Shown piece by piece: positions 1 to 14,180 of a stretch of DNA of 64,000 nt. Every line of letters starts with the position of its first letter. Within the stretch, counting starts at the first letter, position 1. The notes under the pieces are model-generated. The model was given only the letters and a program-made list of their open reading frames with translations. It had not been told where the DNA came from and ran no database searches. The translations under genes and the position numbers were made by a program. The stretch covers positions 930,001 to 994,000 of the forward strand of contig NC_039481.1 in assembly GCF_003590095.1 (NCBI RefSeq), read 5' to 3'. The stretch comes from Trichoplusia ni. Its lineage: Eukaryota > Arthropoda > Insecta > Lepidoptera > Noctuidae.

Positions 1-1812
1 TAAGCACATCAACAATATATAGGGTGTTGTTATTAGGTGCTGATGTTATGAAAACTGTGGCTTCATAATGTTGGGTCCGTTTTGTTTTTGAATGGCTTTT
101 TGAGGGCGCTATTTTGTTCTCATGATTTTGTCTGCATCCAAAGTTTTTGCATGTTAATGGCAATCTATTATCTACGTAGATAGCCTTATGACAGTGCTTC
201 TAATACAGCTATAAAGAATGCATGTTTTGTACATCTTAGGGCTACTTATACCAATTAAATATTCAACTACGTTTATGGTACTTTTTTACCATTTCGACTC
301 ATTCATTTTATAATTTATTTTTTGTTCTTTTAGAAACTAAGTTAAAGTTTTCAAACGATTATCGACACTATCGTGTCATGTTGAACCTGCCGAAGCCACA
401 ATTGTCTTCTACAAACTTTCATCAAACATCACAAAATGGGAATCGGTCCAATTGTCATACCAGATTGACGGAAAAATCATTTACTAAACAAAACTGCAAT
501 TTATCTCAACAAACAAAATTATACTCTAAAACCATCACGCTACGATCTATGTTTACACGACACGCTATTAATAATCTGTTCATAAAGTTGGACAAGGGAT
601 GTCCGTCGGTTACGTTACCTGGAGTGAAGGCTCTATTCCCTGGATACGAATCAAGATAGCTGACGTAATCGGGAGATAGAATTGTAACTTTAATACTGCG
701 AGGAGATTAATATGAGATGGAACTTAAATACATAGGTTCTAGTGTCGTTTGTATGAGAATCTCTATCCGTGAGGAACACATTCACGGCTAAATCTATCAA
801 CCGATTGTGATGAATTTTGGTTTCATATAGACGAAGCTCTAATAAAGCAGAAGATATACTTTTTCACATTAATGACCATTCAAATGAAGTGCATCTACAC
901 TGAATGAACACAAGTAAGAAATGACTATAAAAAAATATTCCACGACGAAGGTAGCTAGATATCACAAAAGATTGAGCGAGAGAAAAAAAAACAAGTTATA
1001 TGGAAAAATGTCCATAATTGCTTTTATAAAGAATTTTCTTCCTTGAAACATATGAAAATTCACAACAAATATATGAAAATTCAATTTAAATACGTGGCAT
1101 TGGTCGCACAAATCTTTCACTAAGTATCGCTCACAGCCTTCTAAACAAGGATCTTTTTGTTAGGTTACTTAAATCAAATACAGTTCAGACAACAATTACA
1201 CTAAATTTCTACTATCAAGAGTCTAAAGCCACGATCGAGTTCCACTAAATATCCGAACATTCACACATGCAATTTGAATTTATAATATCAGTGATGAGAG
1301 AGAGGCGCTCCAAGAATACTGCCGGTGTTTGAAATGTTACATTATTTTGTAACAATGAAGGTAATAGAGGTAAAAGAAGAATGAAGGTAAAAGATAATTG
1401 CGATGATAATCATCGTAATTGAAATGATAGCACAAAATACATAGCCGTATTTCTTAAAAAAAAACCCTATTTATTAACGTCTGCAGGTATCGAACGACAG
1501 TTTTGGATAGGTTGTTCAAAAACCAAGAATCAAAAGCCTCATTTGACTGGGTTGTTGTTTCCGCGCACATTAGACATACGTCGACGGATTGAGTATTCGT
1601 ATGAATTATCTCACCTTTACGTACTTAAATTTGACTCACAGAAAAGTCAGCTGAAAAAAAAATCAATTATACGTAACCTCTTACCATTCCAACGCTAATA
1701 ACGACAAGCAAAAAATATTGCCAAACGCTAATAAAAATTCTGTATAGAACAGTCGAAAGTAGACATTAAACTTTACGACGGTGTATGTGAACTAGAAACA
1801 AAAGACGAACAA

Positions 1813-1845
1813 TATAAATAGCATGTCGAACTGTCTGTATCAGTT
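1813..1845 (+). promoter_or_regulatory. Candidate TATA/initiator core promoter (plus strand)
   Basis: TATAAATA (1813-1820) precedes an arthropod-type initiator TCAGTT (1840-1845). The TATA start is 29 bases before the initiator A (1842), the standard spacing. An ATG in good context (AAACGATGG) follows at 1860. Confidence 0.35.
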
Positions 1846-1983
1846 AGTTGCAGGAAACGATGGCCCTACACGCCATACAAGACGACTGCCGTAGAGGCCG
1901 ACTGACGTGGAAACGAGACAGCGAGCTACACAAAAGATATCGGCATCTCGCTTTTACCATAGCAGTAGTCTTTTCGGCTCTTA
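1842..1983 (+). other. Candidate first exon of an unknown plus-strand transcript
   Basis: From the predicted start at 1842, an 18-nt leader precedes the ATG at 1860. The frame stays open for 41 codons and one base to TTA followed by GTAAGTG, a consensus donor at 1984. The peptide begins MALHAIQDDCRRGRLTWKRD and has a hydrophobic stretch (AFTIAVVFSAL) near its end. Without splicing the frame stops at 2036. No family was recognised. Caution: the piece at 1913-1955 (AGCGAGCTACA ... CGGCATCTCGCTT) resembles the dispersed core at 43611, so the segment may be transposon-derived, and no downstream exon was identified. Confidence 0.25.
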
Positions 1984-4254
1984 GTAAGTGCACAGATAGC
2001 CGGCTTGAAGGTTGCTCTATTTTGAGGTTTGATTGATTGCGTCTTGGTCTAGTGTCTGTGACGACTTTAGGGGTTTGTTACCAAAATTATATTTGGTTTT
2101 TGTAATCTATAAGCTTTAAATACAACAATATTATTAATTTGGCGCATTTCCTTATTTAAAACATTGTTTTATTGTTTGCAGGACACATTTTATGTTCTAC
2201 TGCACCTGATACAAAACCAACATGGCAGAATAAATAGTAGTCAAATCTGGTACCCAGAATTTCACAGAAAAGTCCCATACGCGGCCATCGAATAATTGAA
2301 AAACGAATTTTGGAAGTCCCGCCGTCCCACGGACTGTCCAATATCGTCCTTGCCTTTTTAATTGTTTTAGATCGACGTTCTTATTGGCAATAAAGATTTT
2401 TTCAACTGTACATGGATTCACAAAATGGGTCCCGCCCGTCCAGACTATTGTCAACTTTAGAAACATTGAGGTCGATCGAATTGGTCAAAAGCATTAAAGC
2501 AAACAGTCAAAGTCACAAAGGGATTGTCATTTCTATTAATTTCAACTAACCCACCAGTGTTAACCCTTGTAAAACATAAAAAATCATCTCAATATGGCTA
2601 TGTGAACTTGAAAAGAATTGAATCAAAACTGCACTTATTTTGGGTATAAACGTTGAAAGCAGATGTTTCTTTAATATGAAAAAACTTAAATGAATCGAGC
2701 CAGGGTTTAAATCCATTACCTCAAGATTTAAAGTCAGGAAGGAGGCGTCATAATGACGGCTATAAAGAACAAACTAATAGAAGTTTTAAAAGTTTTACCG
2801 TATGCCGTAAATTTTCACGCCTGAACGTGGAAGGATCCATGTTTAGCTGCAGAAATATGCGCTATAACCATTAATTTATAGCACAAGGTTAACTTAACCT
2901 GTTTCATAAAATAAAATTTGAAAAAAAAGTAGGAGAACGAGTAAAAAACAGAATTTGGAAGGTGTATTTTTCAGCAACTGCGTGTTATAACTAAATCTGT
3001 CCCAAACTTTCCAAAAACCAGAACAAAAATTAAAAGTTTTCACAAATCTATAAAAAATACTTTACAACCAAGTCCTGGTTTCCAATCGGCGTATCGATTA
3101 ATCGAAAATTTAATTTTGGAACAGTGACGCAAGCTATTGTGTCCAATATTGGCCTCTGTGTATTATTTTTTATAGTTTTGCGACCCCATATATGTGGACA
3201 GTACTTTTGATTCGTTGTCAATTTAAAAAGAGAATCTGACTTTTGTTCGAGCCAATAAAAATTTAAACCTAGGTTTAATATTATTTTTTAATTGTTTGTA
3301 TTAGAATTGACTTTAATGAACTCTGAAACAATATTATGGAAAAAAGTTAAAGAGAATTAATTGAGTCTGTACGGTAAAGTATTACGAAGACTCAATGTGT
3401 CATATTATTATGGCAAATTATATTGCACATGAAGTTATTTATACTATCTTTCAGTCTCTTTTAAGTCACTAATTTGATACAATAAAACAACAAATTGCTT
3501 TCCAAATAAGAGAAAATTAAATCTAGAAAAATCTTCAGAAATCTGACGCTAAGTGATTCATTAATCATCTAATTCAATTCTCTTAAATCTAATTAGAGGC
3601 ATAAAGACTTCGATCCTACAATCTCATCAAATCCTAATGCAGTCCTGTGCAAGACAGAAGATTTGCTGAAATACACACAACGAATCATAATTATCTAGTG
3701 ATCACTCCATTCACTAATCTTCCAAAGCGTTATAACCTCGCAAACGGTTGGGTAACGGATCTAATATTCAAATTCATCAGAGAGCAAGACGAGACCTCAA
3801 TATCGCACCGTCACACTAGCAGGGATGTTCCACAAATCTGCATAGCACCCTTTGCTAGCCAATTTAACTCACGTGGGTAGGGTTATCAAATCCTGTCACG
3901 GAATTTGATTAAATATTCAGGAATTCAGGTGAGAATTTGGGGTTTGAAAACTATTGTGGAAGTAGAATCACGGTCTTCTTTTGTTTAGATATTTGAGTGT
4001 GTATGGATCTTGATTGCAGTAAGTAATGTTTGTATGTTGGAATTTGTGTAATGTCATTTTCCCTCAAATTCTGATGATATCTGACAGAAACGAAGTAAGG
4101 CACATAAATTTTACGAATATTTCAGCATATTTCGATATACCTCAAAAAGGTTATGTATATTTTCCAAGCCCTGTAACACTAAAAAGAAAATCCAACTGTC
4201 AACCCTACACAACGGCTACTTAGACAGTTCCAAATTCAAATTTCCGAATGATCG

Positions 4255-4440
4255 CCTTCGGGTGCGCTCGGTGATTTCCGTCGCACGTCGGCTGGAATAA
4301 TGGCGGACGACGCGTGTCACAGGAAATGGGAACGATGACGGACCCGGAAACGTTCGGGACACGAGTGACCTCGTACGTGGGCGTTCGGAGAACATCGGAT
4401 GACGTCGGCGTCGGCCCGATACCCTGATAGGCTGGCGTTG
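4255..4440. promoter_or_regulatory. CpG-rich island with CRE-like site
   Basis: This is about 190 bases of CpG-dense sequence in AT-rich surroundings, with ATAATGGCGGAC (YY1-like) near 4297-4308, CACGTCGG and ACGACGCGTGT words, and TGACGTCG (4400-4407). The 84-codon minus frame over it is arginine/serine-rich because of CpG content and is not a recognisable protein. It is a candidate regulatory element or unmethylated island. Confidence 0.3.
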
Positions 4441-7400
4441 AGTGGATTTGTCACTCTTTAAGGCAGGCAATATTTTTTTAATTTTAACTAATATTGTAAA
4501 AGCTTTTAAAACGCATGAAACAAAGTATCAACCAACACTAAAAACTGCCTTTTTTATTAGAGAGTTAGTGGAATAATAGAATTGGGAATATCTGTAATAT
4601 CTATCACTTAATAAATCAGGAGTCGTATTAGAGTAAAATGAGACTTCCGCACAAGGGATAAAAGTCAATTTCCATTAACAGCCCTGGCTCCAACAAACGC
4701 CCTCCAGGTATAACGATAGTCATTCAATAAAAAGATAAAAGAATAGAAAAGTAAATTCTTTTTACTTTTGCTTCCCAACGGCTCCGATTGATATCCTAGT
4801 TAACGGATGAGAATCAGATTCCCGTACATACTTTCCTTCCGAGTTTCTTTATAAAACCGTCCCGATTTTTCATTAGCTAAGAGTTTAGCTTGATTTAAAG
4901 TTATTTTAACTTGGACATCGCACAAAATAGGTAAAAGATTATTTTGTGATTTTAAAACTTTAAGTAACTCAACTGCAAAGAGACATTTCAAATTAGGGAT
5001 TGGTAAGTTTTAGTGATAAAAACTGGACGTAATTTTGTCACTAAAATAAAGGTTACATATGTAATATGTTGTCTGTGCATCTACCCGTGCCTCTGTGCCA
5101 ATCTTTCTCATTAACCGTGACATAACGAAAGTTACTCAATATTGAGGCAAAAATGTTTGAGGCTAAGCTAAGTAATTCATATGATTAGGGTACATTTTTA
5201 AGTGTTTTTTTTCTTTATCGTCGCATTTAACCGTTCTTATTTTCCCCCATAACAACAATGACATGTTGAGTTTTTTGCTAGTTCATTGCAAGATTTGTGC
5301 GATAATATCCTCTGATGCTCATTCTAAGTATTTCTGCTTTGAACACACATTTTAAATTTCTCGCTAGATTGTCAGTATATACAATTCAGCACACTAAAGA
5401 ATACTGATGCGGTTCAATGTTATTTTTCATCTCATCTATCCTTTGTCTAGCAGTTTGAGGTGGAAAGCAGAACCACACTTCTCAATGATTTTTAAACTTT
5501 ATTTATTGTATCGCAAATACCGTTTTTTGTTTACATGGGTCGCAACTGGCCTTCACAATGACTATTACAGTACTATTATATTAGTACTCTACTGATTTGA
5601 GGTCCGTTTTTCTGTAAAAAATTGAGGTAGGTCTTTATTACAGGACTGTGGAACTTCATAAGCGAGAATTAAAAAAAAATCAGATGTCAAATACTCCAGC
5701 AAACTAAAAACAAATAACAGAATGCAAAACTTTAAAATAATCCAACGTCGTCTGTGCATTTTCCCTAGTTTCTGCTCCATTTAATGAGCCATTTAACAAC
5801 ACGTTTGAATTTAATTTCTAGGAATGATCCAGCACGAGGATCATTTATAACACGAGCTAAGCGCCTTCTGTGTGCGCTCGTACGAACACCTAAGTAGCCT
5901 TTGTTAATTACACATATTTGCATAGAGGAAATTAGAAACGGTATTTTCTAAGGTTATTTTATTTTTTCGACAATTACTTAGTTTTCCTAATGTTTCTGCA
6001 ATTGTTTCCGAAGGTTATAAAGTATTTAATGGCAATTTACGTTAGTAACTAATTGAAACAAAAAATGCTCGAATGAAGGTCTAGGTCAACGATAGTTCTG
6101 CAAAAGCTAGTCCTAAGTTTTGTGTTTTGTGTATCTCAATGCTTGTGCCTTAGATGTTAAACACCACAAACCAACCAAACACATTAGAGCTAGGGCTTTT
6201 ATAAAAAAAAACTGTTTTTATCTTAAAGACAAAGATTAATGATAAATCTAGACCCGAGGTCCAAGAAAATGTATTCAAACAAAAACTTCTGCAATACTTC
6301 GAAAAAACGGGTGCTAATCTTCTCTGCCGATGGTAAATGAAAAATATATTAAGTCGATTTTGCGACATCGAAAGCGGAAAAAAATCTTTGGTGGAAGTGA
6401 TGATATCAGTCATTATTTTTCTCCTGTTGATGCCAGTCTAGTAAAAAAGTTCGGCAAACAGCTGCTCAAATCTATTTCTAGATCTCGTTTGAAAGGAAGA
6501 AAAGGACCTACGGAAGAGTAAAACAACTTCGGTAGCTAATGCCGATGAATTACTAAAATTTATTAAACAGTAATATCTAAGCCATACTCGAAAAGGAACC
6601 TAATCCCACTACACATATAGTTTTTAATTCGTCAACCCTTTTAATGTTCCTTCCTTCACATTAATCTTTAATTATTTAAAACACGTTATCTACTAATTTT
6701 CCTTAAGCCAAGAATTTATATAAAGCTATAATAGCCGTTTCCAACAAATTCCTTGTCAAATAACTGGCTGTGTCGATTCCCGCAGTCCCCGTAACTTCCC
6801 TGGCTGTTATGTGAATCTCCCCGGGGATTATATTCAAGGATACGAAAGTTTGTGCGTAGAAATATAGATAATCGAAATACATACTATCTGTCTCCATCTC
6901 TATTGGAATGCACTTTGCGGAATGAGATACGACTAAGATTGGGAGATCGATTGGTTTTTGTTTTCTATTCATGGGTAGAGGGTATGTTGAGTATGTTTCT
7001 GTCAATGGGAAAGATATTGTTGATTTTGTCAATGCATGTTATAGCGTGCTTATGGGAATGTTTTTGTTTTAGCTTTTATTATTTTTATCTTGAACTATTG
7101 AGCATGTATAAGGCGATTCTCGCGGAAATTTAATTCTTGCTAAGCTGGAGATGTCAAATATATTCAAATCACGTCAAGTCTTGTATTTGTGGATCACGTA
7201 AATATTTACTAAATGGATTTGGTGAGGTGACTTATACCATTCGGCTATCAAGGGCAGTCAAGGGGCCTACGTAAATAGGGAATTGCTGAAACGCAGTAAA
7301 ACCTGAAATACTCATAACTAGTTTAAGATGATTACCGGTTCATTTCTTAATCCCGCTCATTTTGTTTTTGCTTTTCAATATCATAGAGGATATATTAATC

Positions 7401-10400
7401 AGCTTTAACAAACCAGCAAAACAAACATTGTGTCATGAAAATAGAAATACAACTTTATCTCAATTTTCTTAATTAACTGAAAATACAAAGGCTAATTGAC
7501 AGACAAAATTATAATAAAAATCGTGTCTTTCAGGACATGAGCGCTTAAAACCTGACAATGCGAGTTAATTGGGTTAAGCTTCAACCCAACCGAGCTGAGT
7601 AAATTAATAACGAGTAATATTACGCTATGACCTCCAGTGGGATGAGCAGAGATGTTATTAGCGATAAAACTATGAATAATTGTGAAACGGATAATCGAAT
7701 GGGAAATCGTTTGGAACAATTATAATTAGATTTCACTCTCGAAGTATTTTGTAATTGTAATTTTTCATTGCAATCAGAGTCCTCTTGCTTATTTAAGTTA
7801 TTGTATAGTAATTTGGTAAAGATTTTAATTTTTCTTAATCTTTAAAAGTCTGTTTGTAAAGACAAATTCACAATGACTATTAGATACCATTATTGTTAAA
7901 TACTTCTGACTGAGGCATCGCCTCAAAACACAATTGATAAACTCTGACCGGTCTTCACAAAAATACATTTCGTCTAAATCTCTTAAATAAAGAGGAAAAA
8001 AGACTCAATAAAGAAACCCCTTTTTAGAATAATGCGACTGAACAAACCCTAAACTGCGGGTTTGATCCGCCAAATCAACCGTGAAACGCGATAAAGAAAT
8101 CAATGGACGTTGCCAATGCATAAATTATTTGACGCTTCACTGAAATGCCTAGACCTTATAAACTGTTTGATGTCGAAGGAAATTCTTTTAAAAAGATTAC
8201 AGTGGACTTCTTTGTTTGTTGTACGTGGAAGCGTTTGAAAATTGTGGATTCTTTGAAAAAGAAGTAATCGAAAAGAAAAAAAAGATGAAATTTGTACCGT
8301 AATGTATGTCTGTTTATTATTTGACGATGTTCTATTTCTGTAATTATTTTGATTCATTACATTATTTTGAATTTATGATAAAAACTGTTTTAAATTCTTA
8401 AAGATCTTACCTTTTATGTAATAAAAAAAGAAAACAGTCAGGTAGTAGAAAACATTCTGGTGGGTGAAAACAACAAAATATCAATAATCGAAAGCTACGG
8501 AAACGATTCAAAGATGACATAGCATAAATAGAAACCTTGTGCCACATTGATACACCATGACTACGTACCATGATACTCGTACATATAAAGCAACAAGATT
8601 AAAAGACATTAAAATTATTCAGGAGCCAAACATCACCCCCTTTTGTTCCGTTTATTACCACCTTAAAAATACGTATGGCATTTTTATCTACGTTCGGGTA
8701 CATCCCAAAATTATAATAACAATAAAACATGTAAAAAAAGGCCGTAAAGTAAGGGTGCAAAAATAAAATTTAAATCCTAAATAATTAAGAGGTTTAACAT
8801 AAATCTGAATTCTTTGTGATTCTGTGGATGGGGTCTGATAAAGACGGGTTTGTTTAAAAATAATACAATCTGTTTGGCTGTTTTAACAGCCTGTACTATA
8901 TGTCTGTGTCACTTGTAAGCCAACTAGATGGCGCTGTTAAGTGACACCAAAATCCTAGATCACTCTGTGTTTTGATTACATCACTACGCTTAACCAAATG
9001 TTTAAAACCACTTCGAAAAAAAAAAACACGCGAGACTGTTGACCCTTATACAAAACTGCTAAATTAACCCATAATTACTTTTGAATTCCTGAATCTTGAA
9101 CAATTCGCCACATAAAGCAAACTTTTAAGACTTACGAGAATCCCGAAAAATTTCGTCTGAATATTCTCGCCATACTTCAAAATTCGGAAAGTTATCCTAT
9201 CAGGGATAAGCGATCCAACTTCGTGAATGTTTCTCGATAATACTCCAGGATTTATGCACTCAATTTAGGATGAACAATTAAAATAATGTAGCGGAATTTG
9301 TACTGAGAATGGTCTGGCTTTTATCGAAGATTGTTTGCGTTGTTTTTCCAGGCGTAAATTTTATTTTTTTGATTTAATATAAATGACGTATGGACGTTTT
9401 TTTTTCAAAATAAATCCTTAATATGTATTATTAATGGTTTCTTGTACATTAAAATTTTACATCAGTACTTACGTAATGTAAAATTTGCAATATAAATGCC
9501 CGGAAAATATCTTTAAAGTCGAAAATAAAACACTCTCTTAAACCATCCTCTATCCTTAGTTATATGAAAAATATTTTGAGGATCAAATTTAATATAAAGC
9601 TGCTTAGCTTGCTTATTCGCCGTTAAAAGTATGTCATAAACTTTAAAAGCCAACATTTTTATGCATCCAAACGCTTTTTTAATAAAAGACGCTTTGCAAT
9701 AAAAATATTACCAGTGACATTCAATTGAAGTTGTTGTCTGAAATATTCATCCTTTTTTATTGCTCAATACATTTTTAAAAGGTTTACCAATTTTGCGTTT
9801 GACGTTAATCGTTTTCGATTTTTATTTCTGATAAAGGTGGATCAAAATTGCTCGTAATTTTATGCCTGAATATAATACGATACAAATAATTTGTTTTTCG
9901 TTAAAAAGGTCGTATTTATCTTATTCTTCGGAGTAATATTTCAAGTGTAGACCATTTGACGGGATTAATGTGAGCAATAAAATACTAATGAAACTTGAAC
10001 GTTCTTTGTTGCTCCGAGATAATTGTGATCTTATCTAGCTTCGAATGTTGATCAAAATTAATGTTTATTTTCTCGACTCGATCTTGAATAGTAAATTGAA
10101 AATTCAAAAGAGAATTTCTGCTATATTCAATAACAGAAGATGAAAACAATCTTTGTCATTAGTTTTTGAGTCTCGCAGCAGGGTTTCCTTAGATCGCAAC
10201 CACAAACCAATACTCATTTGACATGATGTCACTGAAACTTATTGGGATTTAGGCCAAGAATTGGTGAAGAGCGAGTCGAATTCGCGAGTCTAAGAGTTCC
10301 GTCGAAAAAACGCAGAGAAAACCATTTTTGCGTAACCCAGTTGATTTTAATAGGGTACATCTTTTCCCGTTCAATTTGAAAGCAAAAGATCTTCGTACTT

Positions 10401-11524
10401 TTTCTAAAAACATAAACAGGAAAGATTTTGTGTTACGAACTCCAAACCCAAGTGCGTTGTTAAAAAAAAACTTCTCAAATGAGCAGTAATCAATGGGAAT
10501 TTATCTAATTGTAGTTGCAAATTTGTTGCAATGTTGCAAAATTTACTGAAACGCCCGCAATTTTAAGTTAAGAAGCCATGCTTGTAAAATATTCAATTTT
10601 CAAGTGCCTAGTTGAATGCATTATTATTAACACTCTTTTAAATGCCATTAGGTAAAGATCGAAAACCCAGTTAAGTTTAAGTTCCCACAACTTTCTATAA
10701 CTTGTACGACATACAAAAACTCCTAGACAACCTTAATTAAAACATGATATATTTTAGCTCCCAGGTAGTGACAAATGCAACACACTGCGAATGGAAATTA
10801 ATAACTCTCCTTGAATAACTAGGAAGTACCTGATTCTTTGCCAGCTTGTTTCCTTGTGGCAAAGTTCCGTGCAGGAAACAAAGAGGCGTTATAATTGCTC
10901 CTCAACTGGTATATAATTTCGTGCATCGGTTTTAGACTGATAGCTGACAGCTGACTGACTTTATTGAAGAAACTTACTACGGGAAATGAGTCTCTCCATG
11001 CTTCGTGTTTCCGAAATTATTTTTTCCCTTTGGACACGTACATACATATACATTGCTATCCATATCGCTCGACTCGCTTTTCTGTGCCTAGTTTATTTGT
11101 GTATAATTGCAAGTCATTGAGAAATGTGAAATGTAAAAATGTAAAACCACAATTGAACAAAACTACTACAAAACTACAACACAAACAAAACTACTAGGTA
11201 TGAAAACGTCATTCCAAACGTGTAGTATCAACACCGAGTTCCCTAGTATTCTTACTAAGATGATATAGCGTTTTTCTGACGCGTCATTGCTCGATGACCC
11301 AACCTAAACTAATCATTTAACATTATAAAAAAATCCAAAAATAAATAAAGAGAGTTACTATGGTTTCCAAAACAAGAACCAAGACGAAACAAAATCCTAG
11401 ACTACATATTTACGATCTTCTCGACAAAATGCACAGCCTAAAAGAATACTCTACAATTAAAAGTTAATTTTAGCAGAGTAACCACAGTTCTCTCATAACC
11501 ACTATGTCAGCAAGTAAATAAATA

Positions 11525-11590
11525 AATACAGAGCACTTTGTAGTCGACCAAACTTCGCGACGTCATTTCCTATCCATGTAGGGTTGTCAA
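11525..11590 (+). repeat. Direct repeat, copy 1 (GACGTCATTTCCT family)
   Basis: GAGCACTTTGTAG, then GCGACGTCATTTCCTATCC and TAGGGTTGTCAAC. A related segment lies at 12346-12404. Confidence 0.6.
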
Positions 11591-12345
11591 CAATGTTATT
11601 ATTATACGTTTTGTTTAAGTTACTCTTGAATTTTTTATGAAGGAAAGCTATTATGAAACAGTCCTATGGGAAAGTGGTTTAAGGAATATGAGGAAAGTAC
11701 ATATATATTTTAATAGTGGATTTTGACATAATCGAATTTCACGAAATAAAATTTAAGGTTTTTGTTTATGAGATTTCTTGTTCTGCCAATCTATCACATC
11801 ACTTCAGCCTAACATCAGATTTTTTTTACCTACGTTTTGTTGCCCCTTTGATTAAATGTAGCAAGTTTTTTTTGTATTAAGTGTGCAAGCCTTAAGTACA
11901 AAGTCCGCGTTTGTATATTATTCATAAATAAATGACAAAATGGATAAAATTGTGTACAAAATATATCTTCTGACACCAATATTATAAATTGTAACTTATG
12001 TTTATGTTTAGTTGTTACGTCTTCATCGAATAAGGGGATATCACGATTTCGCTGAAATCTATCATGAAAGTAGCTGATAACGTGGATTAACACGTAAGCT
12101 ACTTCAATCCTATTTCATTTAAGGTGGGTTATATTTATGCAACTAAAGCAGGCATTAAAGGCAAAGCCACGAGCAACAACAAGTATACATATAAAAGGCC
12201 ATTAGACAAAATGAGACAGACTTAGGGTTGTACCCACAACTCCTTTAACAATACTAGGTGCCTCATTAATTCCATACAACGTCTATTTTTAGTCCACAAT
12301 CACGTCGGCCTGTGAAAGGAACCGTACCAATACATAATAAAAGAG

Positions 12346-12404
12346 AAACACTTTGTAGCCTGTGTTCAGGACGTCATTTCCTTCACCGTGCTAGGGTTGT
12401 CACA
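12346..12404 (+). repeat. Direct repeat, copy 2 (GACGTCATTTCCT family)
   Basis: AAACACTTTGTAG, then AGGACGTCATTTCCTTCACC and CTAGGGTTGTCAC. Order and spacing match 11525-11590, about 820 bases apart. Confidence 0.6.
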
Positions 12405-13526
12405 AGTACTTTGATATTTTATATAGAAATTGGTATTTGACCAATTGTGTAGTCAGTCTCTTTATATTTGTAAGGTTTATGCGTTTTTCTATTGATGTGG
12501 ATGGATGAGAGGAAAGGGCAAAGTTACTTTATGCCTTATATATTGTAACCATTGTAACTTGATCCTTGTAGACGTTTAAATTGTTGACTACCGTGATTCA
12601 GGTTGTATTGCAAATTATGAGAAAACGTCGATCAGTCACAAAGAGTAAAAAAAATTGTATTGACCCTTTTTACGAGAATAGTATTTATTTTGTTGCAAAA
12701 GACACTCATACATCTTATATTACGACAATTAACAATTCAGATCAGAAAAACCATGTAAAGCCACAAAAAAGAAAATATCACTTTCTCTAAATATACCCAC
12801 ATAAGCTTAAAGAAGTAACATATTACACAGGGACGCATATAAAACCTTATCAGCAGTGGTAAAGGAGAAAAAGGAAGGAAACTAAGTGACCTATTACCTG
12901 TCCGGCAGGCGTACTGCCGCGATTAGGGACAGCCATCTTACCATCTATTAAGATAGTATATTTAGATATAAGTTTCCTTCAGCCATTATTTCTTCGTCTT
13001 CACTAATTGATACATGGATGATGTAATAATATCACTATGAACTAAACTGAAATGGCGTCTTTGAGCTTTTAATGGATATGTATGCACAAGGTGGCTGGTT
13101 CGAATGAAGGCAATTTTGTAAGTATGCACCTACTTCCTAAATAACATGAGAGATGAAAATTAAAGGTGGAAATTGTAATAAACCTACAGTCGGAGCCTAT
13201 TTGAAACTAGAATCCGTGAAAAGCAATATGTTAAACTCTCAATGATTCTTCACTTTATGGCAAGATGCTTATGTTTATATGTTGAATATGCAGAAAGCTC
13301 TGCAAATCGGACAATATTTGCAATTAACAATCAGCCATGCGACAAGTTCTTGGTCAGTGACATCTGTAGCTTAGTTATAATATAATAATATTGGACAACA
13401 TTCACACAACGCCATCAAGTCTCAAATTAAGCAGAGCTTGTGTTAATGAGTACTAGACAACTGATAAACATACTCATATAGTTCTAAATACGTACATAAT
13501 ATAGATAAATTACACCCAGACACCAG

Positions 13527-13632
13527 AACAAATGATCGTGCTCATCACACAAACATTTATCCTGGGTGGGAATCGAACCCACGACCTCCAGTATAGCAGT
13601 CAGGGTCACTAAACACTAAACCAACAGGCCAT
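13527..13632 (-). mobile_element. tRNA-derived SINE (minus orientation)
   Basis: The reverse complement reads GGCCTGTTGGTTTAGTG, then the B box GGTTCGATTCC (13569-13579 on the minus strand), then the tail AAATGTTTGTGTGATGAGCACG. This aligns with the copies at 34603 and 52271. The A box is more decayed here than in the 34.6 kb copy. Confidence 0.75.
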
Positions 13633-14152
13633 ATAGCCAAGATTCGCAGGCTCGAGTCGTGTAGTTGATTTTTTCGATGAACTATTTCTATTAAATGTAA
13701 AGATGCAGTTTGTTGGGCTAAGGCTTTTTTCTTTTAATTAAGCTGCACGTTTAGTTACACGCTAATCACCGCTACGCGTAACGTGTATTCGTAGATCGCA
13801 CAATTGTATTTATTTCTCATATTCTCCTTTTTTAAAGTATCTGCTGTTTTATGTCTACTACTTTCAGTTATATTCTTCCTATATACAATGTACCTATCTA
13901 GAGGCACTTTATATAATAACTAATTGATAAATATTTGATATCCCTTAAGCTGTTTTGATATTAATATTACTCTACATAATATAAATGTATGTTTGTCTAA
14001 TCATCCAAAGTGATGTGTGTTTACATAATTTTAATGTATCGGTTGTTATGCCTTCGTCTTTAAGGTATCAAGTTTCATATGTCAAACTAATGCTGACTAC
14101 GATTTGAATACTGATAGAGCATTATGTGCGAGAGTTCTTTGATAAGTTTGAT

Positions 14153-14180
14153 AAAAATCGGTCGAGCCGTTTAAAAGTTG
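14153..14180 (+). repeat. Fragment shared with the 63.05 kb remnant
   Basis: AAAATCGGTCGAGCCGTTTA matches the core of 63040-63112. Nothing else of the element is recognisable here. Confidence 0.45.

Noticed and set aside
2197..2466. 89-codon minus-strand frame with a real ATG and a protein-like composition (SVKFWVPD, RYWTVRGTAG).
   Set aside because: No acceptor or promoter is visible upstream and no family was recognised. Could be an old element fragment. A database search would settle it.
6703..7032. 109-codon minus-strand frame.
   Set aside because: There is no domain, no splice context and no neurexin similarity. It overlaps a plus-strand frame of similar length.
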